43,491 nt of DNA from an uncultured Pseudomonadota bacterium (GCA_937889395.1 CALAOW010000070.1:1-43491), one strand, 5' to 3'. Counted from the stretch's first letter, positions 33,096-41,754 are shown. Notes: generated by a model not told the origin, from the letters alone. Numbers and translations: made by a program.

Positions 33096-34825
33096 GAGCC
33101 TCTCCGAAACTGCAATATAGCACCACCAAGCACCACCTGGTCGCGATCTTTTAACTTGTAGAGCTGGTCACGCCCCAACTTGCCGCGCCCCGCGATGTAG
33201 GTGCCGTTAAGGCTGCCGAGATCGCGGATGAAGTAGTCTGCGCCGCGCAGGACTATCTCGGCATGGCGCCGCGAGACGCGATCCCTGCCGTGCGCGAGCT
33301 TCTTCAGATCGATGTCGAGCTTGTCGGCGGCGTCCTGCGACCGCCCAATCAAAGTGCGCATCCCGAAAATGCCGAATTCGATTTCATCGCCGCGCGAGAC
33401 GAGCTTCGCCGGCGCGGCGGATACATCGGCGCCGTTGGCATTATGCTCTCCGAACAATCCGCCGGAACCCGGGCCGGTCGAAATTGGCGGCGAATAATTG
33501 CGCGACGAAGACGCGCGCGACCCGGTCCGCGATTTCGTGTCAGCCGGCTCCGATTCGCCCGTCGCGCCTGCCCGCGACGGGTACGACGACGCAACCGCAG
33601 GCGGGTTCAATTCCCTGGTCTTGGCCGTCGATGACGGGCTCGGCGCAGCACTCGGCGCAATCGCGGACCGTCGCGCCTTGAGCCGCCGCTCGATCAGGCT
33701 GCGCGCCTTGCCGGTGAGTTCGATCGCTTTTTTGATCTGTGGCGCGACGATCTTTGCCGCGGCGCCAGTGGCAATCCCGCCGCTCCTGATTTTTTCCGCG
33801 ACCGGCTCGTTCAGCACGATCGTCGGCATCGTGGACGCCGGCGCACCGGAACGTGGTCCGGAAGATCGCCACGGGGTCGCGCGCGACGCCGGCGCATTCG
33901 AATTCGAATTGTTCAGCACGACGGTTGATAGCTGGGAACTCCGGCTCAGCGCGCCCGCGCCGGTGGCGACCGCCAGTCCCCCGCTCGCATCCAATCGCCC
34001 CGACCTGCTCTCGGGTGGCGGCTCGGGCAGCGCACGCCGCATCTCCTTTGCCGACGCGTGCCGCTTGGTCAGGCCCTGATCGAGCGCACGCATCACGGCG
34101 TCCGCGGTCCTGACCGAAACTTCCGGCGCGAGTGAACGCAGGGGAGGAAAGCTGAACGGCGGCTCGAGCTGCGGATCGCGGCCGGTCAACAGATGATGCA
34201 TCGTGGCGGCCAGCGAGTAGAGGTCCGAGCGCGGCTCGACCTTGCCCATGTACTGCTCGGGCGGCGCGTAGCCTATCGAGCCGATTTGCGTGCCGCGTCC
34301 GCCGGGTGGCAGGAAGCGCGCGATTCCGAAATCGATCAGCATCGCGCGGCCGTCCTTGTCGATCATGATATTGCCCGGCTTCAGGTCGCGATAAATTATC
34401 GGCGGTTTCTGCGAGTGCAGAAACTCGAGCACGTCGAGCATCTGCCGCGCCCACCGCAGCACCTTGTCCTCGGCGACTTTGCCCTTGGGGCCCAGCTTGT
34501 CGAGCACGTGCTGCAAATCGCCGCCGGCGACAAATTCCATCACCAGGTAATGGCGCGAATTCTCGGCGAAGTGATCGATCAGCGTGGGAATCCCCGGATG
34601 CGACAGGCGCGCGAGCACGTTGGCCTCGCGCGTGAAGTCCTCGATCGCTTTTTTCTCCCGGATTCCGTCGCCGACGACCATCTCCTTGACCGCGACCGGC
34701 CGGTTCGCCAGGCGCGTGTCGTTGGACAGGTACACGCGTCCCATCCCGCCGACGCCGAGCACCTTCTTGACGCGATAACGACCGTCGAGAAGATGGCCCT
34801 CGGGGAGTGCCTCACCCGCATTCAT
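33092..34825 (-). CDS. Ser/Thr protein kinase with C-terminal FHA domain
   Basis: This is a 577-residue cytosolic kinase without a transmembrane helix. Kinase residues: Gly loop VLGVGGMGRVYL, Lys47 in VAVKEM, YRDLKPGN (D147), DFG at 165-167, APPEQY. A Ser/Pro/Arg-rich linker of about 200 residues likely carries phosphosites. The last 105 residues form an FHA domain: MRTLIGRSQ, VSRRHAEIVL, LGSLNGTYIAG. An FHA on the kinase itself allows binding to its own phosphorylated linker or to partners. The stop overlaps the next start (ATGA), so kinase and PP2C are made together. It follows the zinc-ribbon/FHA gene by 72 bp. Confidence 0.9.
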   Translation of the reverse strand: MNAGEALPEGHLLDGRYRVKKVLGVGGMGRVYLSNDTRLANRPVAVKEMVVGDGIREKKAIEDFTREANVLARLSHPGIPTLIDHFAENSRHYLVMEFVAGGDLQHVLDKLGPKGKVAEDKVLRWARQMLDVLEFLHSQKPPIIYRDLKPGNIMIDKDGRAMLIDFGIARFLPPGGRGTQIGSIGYAPPEQYMGKVEPRSDLYSLAATMHHLLTGRDPQLEPPFSFPPLRSLAPEVSVRTADAVMRALDQGLTKRHASAKEMRRALPEPPPESRSGRLDASGGLAVATGAGALSRSSQLSTVVLNNSNSNAPASRATPWRSSGPRSGAPASTMPTIVLNEPVAEKIRSGGIATGAAAKIVAPQIKKAIELTGKARSLIERRLKARRSAIAPSAAPSPSSTAKTRELNPPAVASSYPSRAGATGESEPADTKSRTGSRASSSRNYSPPISTGPGSGGLFGEHNANGADVSAAPAKLVSRGDEIEFGIFGMRTLIGRSQDAADKLDIDLKKLAHGRDRVSRRHAEIVLRGADYFIRDLGSLNGTYIAGRGKLGRDQLYKLKDRDQVVLGGAILQFRRGS

Positions 34826-34897
34826 GGCGATTGTCTATGACCCTCCTCAACTTCCGCGCACGCGGCGTACGTCCGGGCGCGACTGGAGGGATGGTGG

Positions 34898-35578
34898 TCA
34901 AGATATCGTTTCAACCACCAGCTTGAGGAACGTTTTCCCGATGATCACCTCGTCGCCAGACTTGATCTCGGCGGGACTGCCCGGTGCGAGACGCGGCTGA
35001 CGATTGACGTAGGTGCCGTTGAGACTGCCGATGTCCTCGATCGTGATCTTGCCAGCGTCGATTCGAATCAACGCGTGCTTGCGCGAGATCTTGGCTTCGG
35101 GATCGTCGGCGTCGAGATCCACTTCCGGAAACGATCCCGTCTCGGGATCCCATCTGCCGACCAGGTTGTTGCCCTCTTCGAGCGGGAATTCCTGGCCCTT
35201 GCGTCCACCGCGAACGACAGACAGCTTCGCCTTGAACGGCGCGCCTGCGGCAGCCGCGGTTGGAGCTGACGGCGCGCTCTCGGGCGCGGCCTCCGGCTTG
35301 ATCTCACCGGTGGGCGCTTCCGACTTGGGCGCTTCGGCAGTCGGCGTTTCACCGTCAGGCTTCGCATCAGCCGCCGCCGCAGGGATCTCCGCCGGAACAC
35401 TGCTGACAGAAGTTGGTGCGATACCCGCGGAGTCGCCGCCAGCTTTAACTTCGCCGGCTGGTTTGGATTCTGCGGCAGGAGCCGGCGCGGCGGCGCCGAC
35501 GGCGAGCTTCGCGCCGCATCCGTCGCAGTAATCGAGTCCGTCCATGTTTTCGTAGCCGCATTCGCCGCATTTGATCAT
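34898..35578 (-). CDS. Zinc-ribbon and FHA domain adaptor protein
   Basis: This is a 226-residue soluble protein. The N-terminal zinc ribbon has C4, C7, C18 and C21 (CGECGYENMDGLDYCDGCG), closely matching the ribbon on the PP2C protein. A 100-residue Ala/Pro/Glu linker follows. The C-terminal FHA domain has NLVGRWDPETG, KISRKHALIRI and IGSLNGTYVNRQ with all phosphothreonine-binding residues. The paired ribbons suggest that this adaptor and the phosphatase are brought to the same partner. It is second in the operon, after the VWA gene; the gaps on either side are about 70 bp with no ORF. Confidence 0.87.
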   Translation of the reverse strand: MIKCGECGYENMDGLDYCDGCGAKLAVGAAAPAPAAESKPAGEVKAGGDSAGIAPTSVSSVPAEIPAAAADAKPDGETPTAEAPKSEAPTGEIKPEAAPESAPSAPTAAAAGAPFKAKLSVVRGGRKGQEFPLEEGNNLVGRWDPETGSFPEVDLDADDPEAKISRKHALIRIDAGKITIEDIGSLNGTYVNRQPRLAPGSPAEIKSGDEVIIGKTFLKLVVETIS

Positions 35579-35649
35579 AGTCTAAGCCCTCGCAGGTGAG
35601 TTCGAAGTATCGGTCCCGTGCCGTTCACCAAATTTCACTTTTCGATACA

Positions 35650-36945
35650 CTAATCGGACTTCTGGAAATCCTTCAACGCTTCCGGATCGAGCATCTGGGT
35701 CTTGCGCACCACCGCCTGCGCTTGCAGGAGGGTGGTCTTGGCCGCCTTGGTCTGCAGCGTCTGGGTCTTCTTGATCTGATCGAGCAGGCCCGCGAGCGCC
35801 TGCGTCGCCTTGACGTTGCCCAACCGCTGCGTGCCTTGCAGCGCGTTGCCGAGCAGGCGAGTCGCGCGATCGACGTTGCCCGCCTTGAGTTCCTCTTCAG
35901 CCTTGGCCTGCAGCTTGGCAATCGAGACCTGGTCCACCAGGTTCATCACGCGGCCGTTGCGCTTGCTGGTCAGCGTGCGATCGAGCGTGTAATCGACGGT
36001 GAGATCGCAGGCGACGGTGGATTCGGCGCCGCCCGGCACTTCGTAATGGAACGTACTCTGCAAAATTCTGACCTGCCCCGGCTTGCGCGGCGGCAGCACC
36101 AGCGTCAGCAGCACGGAACCGGGCACGCCGGCCTGCAAGTCGCCTATCTCGTAGCCGATTTTGCGATCCTCGCCGACCAGCGGCGTGCCGAGCATGTAAA
36201 TCTCCGGCGATGCGCGAAATGCCTCGCGCACCTGCACGCCCTGCGACAGCGTCACCTCGATTCGCCCGTTGCGCAGGCTCACCGAGCGCAGTCCCTGCAG
36301 CTCGTCTTCGAAAATATTGGGAATCTCGGCCGGGTCGCCGATGAAATGATATTTGCCGTTGGAGTCCTGCGACACGCGCTGCAGGAGTTTCTCGTTGAAC
36401 TCGACACCCACGCCCATCGTCGAGAACGAAATCTGCTCGCGGTTTTTCTCGACCAGATCGATGCACGCGGTCTCTTCGTAGGTCTGGCCGTCGGTGAGCA
36501 CCAGCACGCGATTGAGGCGATCGGGGCTGAGATTTTTCTTGACCTCGTCGATCGCCGCGCGCATCCCGAGCGCCATCTGCGTGCCGCCGCCGATTTCGAG
36601 CAGGTCGATATCGTCGATCGCGCGTTTGATTGCGCTCTTGTCCCGCGCCGCCTCGGGCGTGATTATCACCTTCGCCTTGTCGGCGAACGCGACTATCGAG
36701 ACCTTGTCGTCGGCGCTCAGGTTGTCGGCCAGGAACTTGACTGCCTCGACGACGAATTCCAGCCGCCGCTCGTCGTACATCGAGCCCGAGCGATCTATTA
36801 CCACGCCAAGGTTGAGCGGTACCCGCCCGCCGCCGCCCGCGCCGCGGGCGACAGCCTCGAGCAGCACGTAGAGAACGAAGTTTTCCGCGCTGGACAGAAC
36901 ATGTTCGCTGCTCGCCAGCGCCTCGAAGCTAAGCGGATCGGCCAT
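35650..36945 (-). CDS. VWA domain protein with intact MIDAS
   Basis: This is a 431-residue soluble protein. The von Willebrand A domain is about residues 40-220, with metal-ion-dependent adhesion site residues DRSGSM, the Thr in GGGTQMALG, and the Asp in VLVLTDGQ. After it comes a beta-rich segment (EVTLSQGVQVREAF, SVLLTLVLPPRKPGQ) and a C-terminal helical part rich in Lys/Gln/Thr (IKKTQTLQTKAAKTT) that offers many Thr phosphosites for FHA binding. There is no signal peptide. It is the first gene of the signalling operon. The architecture resembles TerY-type VWA partners of kinase/phosphatase systems, but sequence relationship is not proven. Confidence 0.88.
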   Translation of the reverse strand: MADPLSFEALASSEHVLSSAENFVLYVLLEAVARGAGGGGRVPLNLGVVIDRSGSMYDERRLEFVVEAVKFLADNLSADDKVSIVAFADKAKVIITPEAARDKSAIKRAIDDIDLLEIGGGTQMALGMRAAIDEVKKNLSPDRLNRVLVLTDGQTYEETACIDLVEKNREQISFSTMGVGVEFNEKLLQRVSQDSNGKYHFIGDPAEIPNIFEDELQGLRSVSLRNGRIEVTLSQGVQVREAFRASPEIYMLGTPLVGEDRKIGYEIGDLQAGVPGSVLLTLVLPPRKPGQVRILQSTFHYEVPGGAESTVACDLTVDYTLDRTLTSKRNGRVMNLVDQVSIAKLQAKAEEELKAGNVDRATRLLGNALQGTQRLGNVKATQALAGLLDQIKKTQTLQTKAAKTTLLQAQAVVRKTQMLDPEALKDFQKSD

Positions 36946-36965
36946 TCGTCAATCTCCCGAAACTA

Positions 36966-36995
36966 ATTGTAGATTCAAGCTGCGAGCCTTGGCAA
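36966..36995 (-). promoter_or_regulatory. Sigma-70-like promoter of the signalling operon
   Basis: On the minus strand TTGCCA (36990-36995) and TACAAT (36966-36971), each one mismatch from consensus, are 18 bp apart. The start of transcription would be near 36959, and GGGAG lies 8 nt before the VWA start codon. Confidence 0.6.
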
Positions 36996-37128
36996 CCGAC
37001 CTATTAGAATACGAACCGGCTGCGGATAAACCAACCCCCTCGGCAGCGATACCGTAATTGTTAGGACGTTGCCCGGTTAATCCCGATACAACGTTTGCCT
37101 ATTGCGCCATCGAGAGAACTTAATTGTA

Positions 37129-37182
37129 TGCGGAACCCACCCCGGGTTCCGCACCTCCTCGGGCAGGGGCTGCGGCCCCTGC
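37129..37182. repeat. Two adjacent hairpins, including repeat copy 2
   Basis: TGCGGAACCC/GGGTTCCGCA (37129-37138 with 37144-37153, 5-base loop) is a perfect 10-bp stem. Ten bases later GCAGGGGCTGCGGCCCCTGC (37163-37182) forms an 8-bp stem and, read on the minus strand, begins GGGTGCAGGGG like the other repeat copies. They lie in the 447-bp divergent gap between the VWA and thiolase-fold genes; the gap has no convincing gene. Confidence 0.7.
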
Positions 37183-37256
37183 ACCCGCAGTGAGAAGACG
37201 CGAAAATCTGCGCAGCGCATCTTTTCGCGACTACACGATGGCACGGTGACCCCTGG

Positions 37257-37350
37257 CCGTGGCGACGGCAGCGCAGTATCAAGCCGTTGGCAGGGGCCGC
37301 GCGCGACAACGGAGCGTGGCCTTAATACCGGGTGCAGGGCTCAGCCCTGC
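37257..37350. repeat. Composite intergenic repeat, copy 3 plus 6.8-kb element
   Basis: CCGTGGCGACGGCAGCGCAG (37257-37276) resembles the units at 6812 and 6860. CGCGCGACAACGGAGCG (37300-37316) is the exact reverse complement of 6842-6858. The block ends with GGGTGCAGGGCTCAGCCCTGC (37330-37350), a third GGTGCAGGG hairpin. Confidence 0.65.
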
Positions 37351-37392
37351 CGCTGGATGCCCTCCTCGAAAAGGCGTAAGAGACTAGGCGCT

Positions 37393-38565
37393 ATGTCTTT
37401 AAGAGCTAAATGCGCGATCGCCGGGCTCGGCCAGACCCGGATGGGTAAAAACTTCGATCATCCCGGACCGATCGGCTTCGCTGCCGAGGCCGTCAATCTC
37501 GCCCTCGACGACGCTGGCCTCCAACGCGCCGACCTCGACGGCCTGCTCGTCAACCCCGGAATCACCTGGTTGAACAATCCGATGGCTTCGTCGTCGCTCC
37601 AGCATGCGATGGGCCTGGGGGATTTGCGCCTGACCGCGACGATGAACCTCGGTGGCGGGACGGCGGCCGCGATGATCATGCACGCCGCGCAGGCCATCGA
37701 CGCCGGCATGGCCGAAGTCGTCGCGTGCGTATTCGCCGACGCTCCCCTGCGTGCGCCCTCGCCCAACAAGGGCGGCGATGGCGGCGGCTCGGCCGCTTTC
37801 TACGGCTTCGCCCAGGGTCTCGACGCGCACTACGGCCTGTTCGGTGTCAACGCCCATTATGCCTTCGTCGCCCAGCGCCATATGTATCGCTACGGGACCA
37901 GCAACGATCATCTCGGCGCGGTCGCGGTATCCGAGCGCAAGTGGGCCAACCTGAATCCGGCCGCTCAGTTTCACGACACTCCCATGTCGATGGCCGATTA
38001 TCATGCCTCGCGATGGGTGGTCGAGCCGTTCCATCTGTACGATTGCTGCCTGGTTTCCAACGGCGGTCTGGCGGTTATCGTAACCTCGGCCGAGCGCGCG
38101 AAGAATTTGAAGCGCCCGCCCGTCTATATATTAGGGATGGGGCAGGGTCATCCCGGCCACAATCCCCTCGATACACTGGTCTCCGGCGCGCCGATCGCCA
38201 AAGAAACCGCCTTCAAGATGGCGGGAATCAAGCTCACCGACGTCAATTTTTGCGAATTGTACGACTGCTACACTTTCACGGTGCTAGTCACGCTCGAGGA
38301 TTACGGTTTTTGCAAAAAAGGCGAGGGCGGCCCGTTCGTTGCCAGCGGCGCCATCGGCCCCGGCGGCTCGCTCCCCGTCAATACCGGCGGCGGTCAGCTC
38401 AGCTCCTTCTATATGTGGGGGATGACCCCGGTCGGAGAGGCAATCGTGCAGATACGTGGTGATGGAGGGCGGCGGCAGGCGCCAAAACACGAGGTTGGAC
38501 TCGTTTCCGGCAACGGCGGTATACTTGCCACTCATTCCACCCTCGTGCTGGGTTCGCAGCCGTAG
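37393..38565 (+). CDS. Thiolase-fold protein lacking the nucleophilic Cys
   Basis: This is a 390-residue member of the SCP2-thiolase/lipid-transfer-protein group. The track ORF starting at 37102 runs through repeats; the ATG at 37393 begins the conserved CAIAGLGQTRMGK. Where thiolases carry the nucleophilic Cys, this protein has TATMNLGGGTAAA, so classical thiolysis is unlikely. Near the C-terminus FCELYDCYTF and LEDYGFCKKGEGGPFV match Ltp2-type retro-aldolases, which use tyrosines in that region. The next gene encodes a DUF35 protein, the usual obligate partner of such enzymes. A role in cleaving a side-chain acyl-CoA is inferred; the substrate is unknown. Confidence 0.85.
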   Translation: MSLRAKCAIAGLGQTRMGKNFDHPGPIGFAAEAVNLALDDAGLQRADLDGLLVNPGITWLNNPMASSSLQHAMGLGDLRLTATMNLGGGTAAAMIMHAAQAIDAGMAEVVACVFADAPLRAPSPNKGGDGGGSAAFYGFAQGLDAHYGLFGVNAHYAFVAQRHMYRYGTSNDHLGAVAVSERKWANLNPAAQFHDTPMSMADYHASRWVVEPFHLYDCCLVSNGGLAVIVTSAERAKNLKRPPVYILGMGQGHPGHNPLDTLVSGAPIAKETAFKMAGIKLTDVNFCELYDCYTFTVLVTLEDYGFCKKGEGGPFVASGAIGPGGSLPVNTGGGQLSSFYMWGMTPVGEAIVQIRGDGGRRQAPKHEVGLVSGNGGILATHSTLVLGSQP

Positions 38566-38666
38566 CATTAGTCGCGAATCGCGCTATCGCTGCCTGTGCT
38601 GCGACGCAGCGTCTTTCAATCAGTCCAAACGCTAATTCGTCTAAACTATATATAAGCCAAACTGCA

Positions 38667-39083
38667 ATGCCAGAATTCAGCAAACCCATCCCCGCTATCA
38701 CCCCCGAGATGCGCGAGTTTTTCGACGGCGCGCGCGCCGGGCGCCTGATGGTCCAAAAATGCGACGGTTGCGGGAAGCTCCGGTTCCCAGCCGACGATCT
38801 TTGCTCGAAGTGCAACTCGACCGCCTCGCGATGGGTCCCGGTCAGCGGACGCGGTGAAATCTTCAGCTTCAATATCATGCATCAGGTCTATCACCCGGCT
38901 TTCGCCGGCCAGGTTCCCTACGCCGTCGTCGTCGTGGAGCTCGAGGAGGGATGCAAATTCGTGTCGAACCTGCTCGGCGTCAAGCCGCATGACATCAAGT
39001 GCGGGATGCAGGTCGAGGTGACGTTCGAAAAGCTCAGCGATGAAGTATCGATGCCTAAATTCCGGCTCCGCGCCGCGAAATAA
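38667..39083 (+). CDS. DUF35 zinc-ribbon/OB-fold acyl-CoA-binding protein
   Basis: This 138-residue protein has an N-terminal helix (ITPEMREFFDGARAGRLMVQ), a rubredoxin-like zinc ribbon (CDGCGKLRFPADDLCSKC) and an OB-fold (VPVSGRGEIFSFNIMHQVYH). DUF35 proteins bind acyl-CoA and assemble with thiolase-fold enzymes, such as ChsH2 with Ltp2 and the archaeal HMG-CoA synthase complex. Located 101 bp behind the thiolase-fold gene, it is very probably its partner. No Shine-Dalgarno is seen; TATATATAAG ends about 10 bases before the ATG, so an own promoter and short leader are possible. Confidence 0.88.
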   Translation: MPEFSKPIPAITPEMREFFDGARAGRLMVQKCDGCGKLRFPADDLCSKCNSTASRWVPVSGRGEIFSFNIMHQVYHPAFAGQVPYAVVVVELEEGCKFVSNLLGVKPHDIKCGMQVEVTFEKLSDEVSMPKFRLRAAK

Positions 39084-39118
39084 TCCGGCCCGGCTGAATT
39101 CATCAAGGAATCAATAAG

Positions 39119-40306
39119 TTGCCGCTCGATCAAAAATATTTCCAGCGTCTCATCGAGAGCTCGCCGGACATCATAATTGCCGTCGATAAAGACGGCACCG
39201 TGAACTATTACAACGACGGCGCGCGAACCAGTCTCGGCTACAGCTCGCAGGAGATCATCGGCCAGAACTGCACCCGCATCTATCCGTCGATCGAAGAAGC
39301 GCGCCGCGTGATGAAGGCGCTGCGCGAGTCGACCGAGACGGGCCGAATCGCCGGCTTCGAGACCGAGTTCCGCAACAAGGCCGGCGAACTCATCCCGGTC
39401 ATGATCTCCGGCGCGCTCATCTACGACGCGAAGGGCCGCGAAGTCGGAACGATCGGCTTCGCCCGCGACATTCGGCGCATGCGCCGCGCGCAGCAACTCG
39501 CGACCGCCGGCGAAATCGCGGTCAGCCTCGCCCACGAGATCAACAATCCGCTCGAATCGATCACCAACAATATCGAACTGCTCTCGCAATGCCTCGAGAC
39601 GCGGCTCAGCGAGAGCGAAAAAGTTGTCGAGAACGAACGCCTCAACTCGATTCGAAATTCCATCGAACGCGTGCAGGCCATCGTGCACCGCCTCGACGAG
39701 ATGACCCGCAAGGGCGAGTACGAGACGCGCGACTACCTGGCCGGCAAGCGGATGGCCGATCTGGCGCCGCGCGAAGATGGCAAGGGGCAGACGCGCCCCG
39801 ATGACGCGCCGCATCTGACTGAACAATCTCCCCTGGCCGGGATGTCGATCCTGGTGCTCGACGACGATAGCGCCGTCGTCAATTCGCTCGCCGACCTGCT
39901 GCGCGCCGAAAAATGTATCGTGCATTGCGCCACGCGGCCGTCGGCCGCCTTGGGAATCCTGCGCAACGTCAAGCTCGACGCGGTTATCTCCGACGTCGTG
40001 ATGCCCGAGATGGACGGCTACGATTTCTATCTCAAGGTCAAGGAAGAGATGCCGCAGTTGCCGGTAATCCTCATGACCGCCTACTACTACGACAAGGATC
40101 ACATCCTGAAGCGCTCGCGGCTGCGCGGTCTCGAGGGCGCGCTGTTCAAGAAGCCGGTCAATCCCGGCATGTTGCGCGCGATGCTCACGCAGTTGCGGCA
40201 GAAGGCGGCTCAGGAGAAAGCGCAAGCGAAAGCCGCATCGATCGCTGCCAAAGCCGCCGCCGCATCCGCGCCCGCGGCCACCCCCAAGCCCATCCCCCAA
40301 TCCTGA
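39119..40306 (+). CDS. PAS-HisKA-receiver protein without ATPase domain
   Basis: This is a 395-residue cytosolic signalling protein. PAS domain about residues 5-118 (LIESSPDIIIAVDKDGTVNY, IGFARDIR). A HisKA dimerisation segment follows with phosphoacceptor H139 in SLAHEINNPLES. No N, G1 or G2 boxes of a histidine-kinase ATPase follow; instead, after about 100 residues, there is a receiver domain (ILVLDDDSAVV, phospho-Asp D292 in ISDVVMPEMDG, MTAYYY, KKP). The C-terminus is an Ala/Lys/Pro tail. It could be a phosphorelay intermediate or be phosphorylated by another kinase. The start is TTG with AAGGA nine bases upstream. It lies 35 bp behind the DUF35 gene. Confidence 0.83.
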   Translation: MPLDQKYFQRLIESSPDIIIAVDKDGTVNYYNDGARTSLGYSSQEIIGQNCTRIYPSIEEARRVMKALRESTETGRIAGFETEFRNKAGELIPVMISGALIYDAKGREVGTIGFARDIRRMRRAQQLATAGEIAVSLAHEINNPLESITNNIELLSQCLETRLSESEKVVENERLNSIRNSIERVQAIVHRLDEMTRKGEYETRDYLAGKRMADLAPREDGKGQTRPDDAPHLTEQSPLAGMSILVLDDDSAVVNSLADLLRAEKCIVHCATRPSAALGILRNVKLDAVISDVVMPEMDGYDFYLKVKEEMPQLPVILMTAYYYDKDHILKRSRLRGLEGALFKKPVNPGMLRAMLTQLRQKAAQEKAQAKAASIAAKAAAASAPAATPKPIPQS

Positions 40307-40336
40307 TCAAGTCAGGATGTTGCGTTGCGCGCGACT

Positions 40337-40356
40337 TCTCCCCCCTTTGGGGGAGA
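40337..40356. terminator. Bidirectional terminator candidate
   Basis: TCTCCCCC (40337-40344) pairs with GGGGGAGA (40349-40356) around CTTT, between the convergent PAS-receiver and beta-propeller genes. A run of A follows at 40363-40367, giving Us on the minus-strand transcript only upstream, so the termination strength is uncertain. The rest of the 150-bp gap shows no gene. Confidence 0.45.
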
Positions 40357-40456
40357 CCAGTGAAAAACCCGCCTCGCCCGTTTTGTTGCGTGAGGTGTCA
40401 CAGACACACGGCCGCGCCCCTGGCGCGGGTGAGGGTTCTGTTGATTCGAGCCCGCG

Positions 40457-41704
40457 TCACTGCGCCAGCGCGATCCCGAACGGACCACTGCTGGCATTAT
40501 GCGGATTCTCGGTCGATACCGTCGGACCCAGGCATAGCGAGCTCGCGCACGAGCCATTGATAGTTGACCGCGAGACGGTGCCGTCGAAATTGTCCGCGGT
40601 GTAAACGAACACTTTCTGCGGATCTACCACCAACCCCGCGGGCCCGTTGTAGGGTGATGCGACGGTCGGCGGCGTGACCACGGTCGTTCCGCTCGCTTGG
40701 AACGACGACACCGAGCCGGCCAACCCGCCCGACTTCCCCTGGTTGGCCGTGAACAGGTACTCGACGCCGGCGTTTACCGCCATTGCGACTCCGATCGGCA
40801 CGTCGTTAACGTTGCTGTTCTGGAACGTGAACGCGGGTGTAAGGCAACCAGCCTGTCCGCACGTCGCGCCGGTGAGATCGATCGAAAACGACGAGACCTC
40901 GCCGAGCACCTGATCGGCGATGAACAGCGAATCGCCCGCCGAATCGATCGCGATCGCGGCCGGCGTATTCGCGTTCACGTCCGTACTATGAGCCGCCGTA
41001 AAGTTCTTCGTGAGCGCCCCGGTGCTGGTGTCATACGACATCGGCCAGATAAGCCCGGTGGAGGTGTCCGACACGTATAGAACCGCCAGCGTTGGATGCA
41101 GCGTGATACCGAATGGAGTGTTGAATCCTGAGATCGAGCCGGCCGACGTGATCCGTCCCGTGGTGGTGTCAACCGTGTAGCTCGTAACCGTCCCTGCCGC
41201 GCCCGTCACCCACAGCAATGTCCCCGCGGAATTGATCGCAAGTTCGTCGGGTTCGGTTCCACTGCCGTTGCTCACGTACGCCGGCGACAGCGCCGTCAGC
41301 GTGCCGTTGGTCGAATTGATCGAGTACTCGTAGATTCTGTCGTCGTTGATATTCGCGACGTACAGATGGCTGCCGCCGGGCGACGCGACCACCCCGCGCG
41401 GCCCTTTTTTCGCGCCCGCACTTACCTGCCCGGTATGCGTGAGCGCGCCGGTCGAAATTTTGCGCGTGAACGACGACACCATGCCGTCGTTGTAGTTGGT
41501 CACGAACGCGAGCGCGCCAGTAGCCGTCGTCGGAGTGGCAGTCGGTGTAACGGAATTGCTGACCGGTGACAGCAGTCCAGAGCTTCCGCACGACAGCGTA
41601 AAAAGCGTCGCCGCGATAATCACAACCGCGGGAATCAGCCGGACGATGTTCTTAAGCGCAGTTCGCCCGGAGAACGCTAGTCGGATGCCTTGCTCTGTCG
41701 CCAT
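40457..41704 (-). CDS. Secreted beta-propeller lipoprotein (lactonase/YncE-like)
   Basis: This is a 415-residue exported protein. The ATG at 41704 has GAGAGGAG upstream and precedes a basic N-terminus, a hydrophobic stretch and a lipobox (LFTLSCGSS). A Thr/Pro-rich linker leads into six to seven propeller blades with repeated phrases: GALAFVTNYNDGMVSSF, GSHLYVANINDDRIYEY, LAVLYVSDTSTGLIWPM, GDSLFIADQVLGEVSSF, VFVYTADNFDGTVSR. The pattern is that of 6-phosphogluconolactonase/YncE-type repeats, so it probably binds ligands or proteins in the envelope; enzymatic activity is not evident. The track start at 41761 is an upstream extension. Confidence 0.85.
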   Translation of the reverse strand: MATEQGIRLAFSGRTALKNIVRLIPAVVIIAATLFTLSCGSSGLLSPVSNSVTPTATPTTATGALAFVTNYNDGMVSSFTRKISTGALTHTGQVSAGAKKGPRGVVASPGGSHLYVANINDDRIYEYSINSTNGTLTALSPAYVSNGSGTEPDELAINSAGTLLWVTGAAGTVTSYTVDTTTGRITSAGSISGFNTPFGITLHPTLAVLYVSDTSTGLIWPMSYDTSTGALTKNFTAAHSTDVNANTPAAIAIDSAGDSLFIADQVLGEVSSFSIDLTGATCGQAGCLTPAFTFQNSNVNDVPIGVAMAVNAGVEYLFTANQGKSGGLAGSVSSFQASGTTVVTPPTVASPYNGPAGLVVDPQKVFVYTADNFDGTVSRSTINGSCASSLCLGPTVSTENPHNASSGPFGIALAQ

Positions 41705-41754
41705 TCGAACTCCTCTCCGGCGGTCCGGTCCAAAATACACGAGTACTGTGTTGA

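Noticed and set aside
35596-36966. 456-residue plus-strand ORF opposite the VWA gene
   Set aside because: It is the antisense shadow of a strongly supported VWA gene; its sequence is His/Arg/Gln-rich without motifs, as expected in GC-rich DNA.
38918-40300. 460-residue minus-strand ORF
   Set aside because: It is antisense to the PAS-HisKA-receiver gene and has shadow composition, with no recognisable domain.
41752-41754. TGA upstream of the kelch frame as another Sec codon
   Set aside because: No protein-like sequence lies upstream of it and no hairpin like the selD one follows; truncation explains it better.
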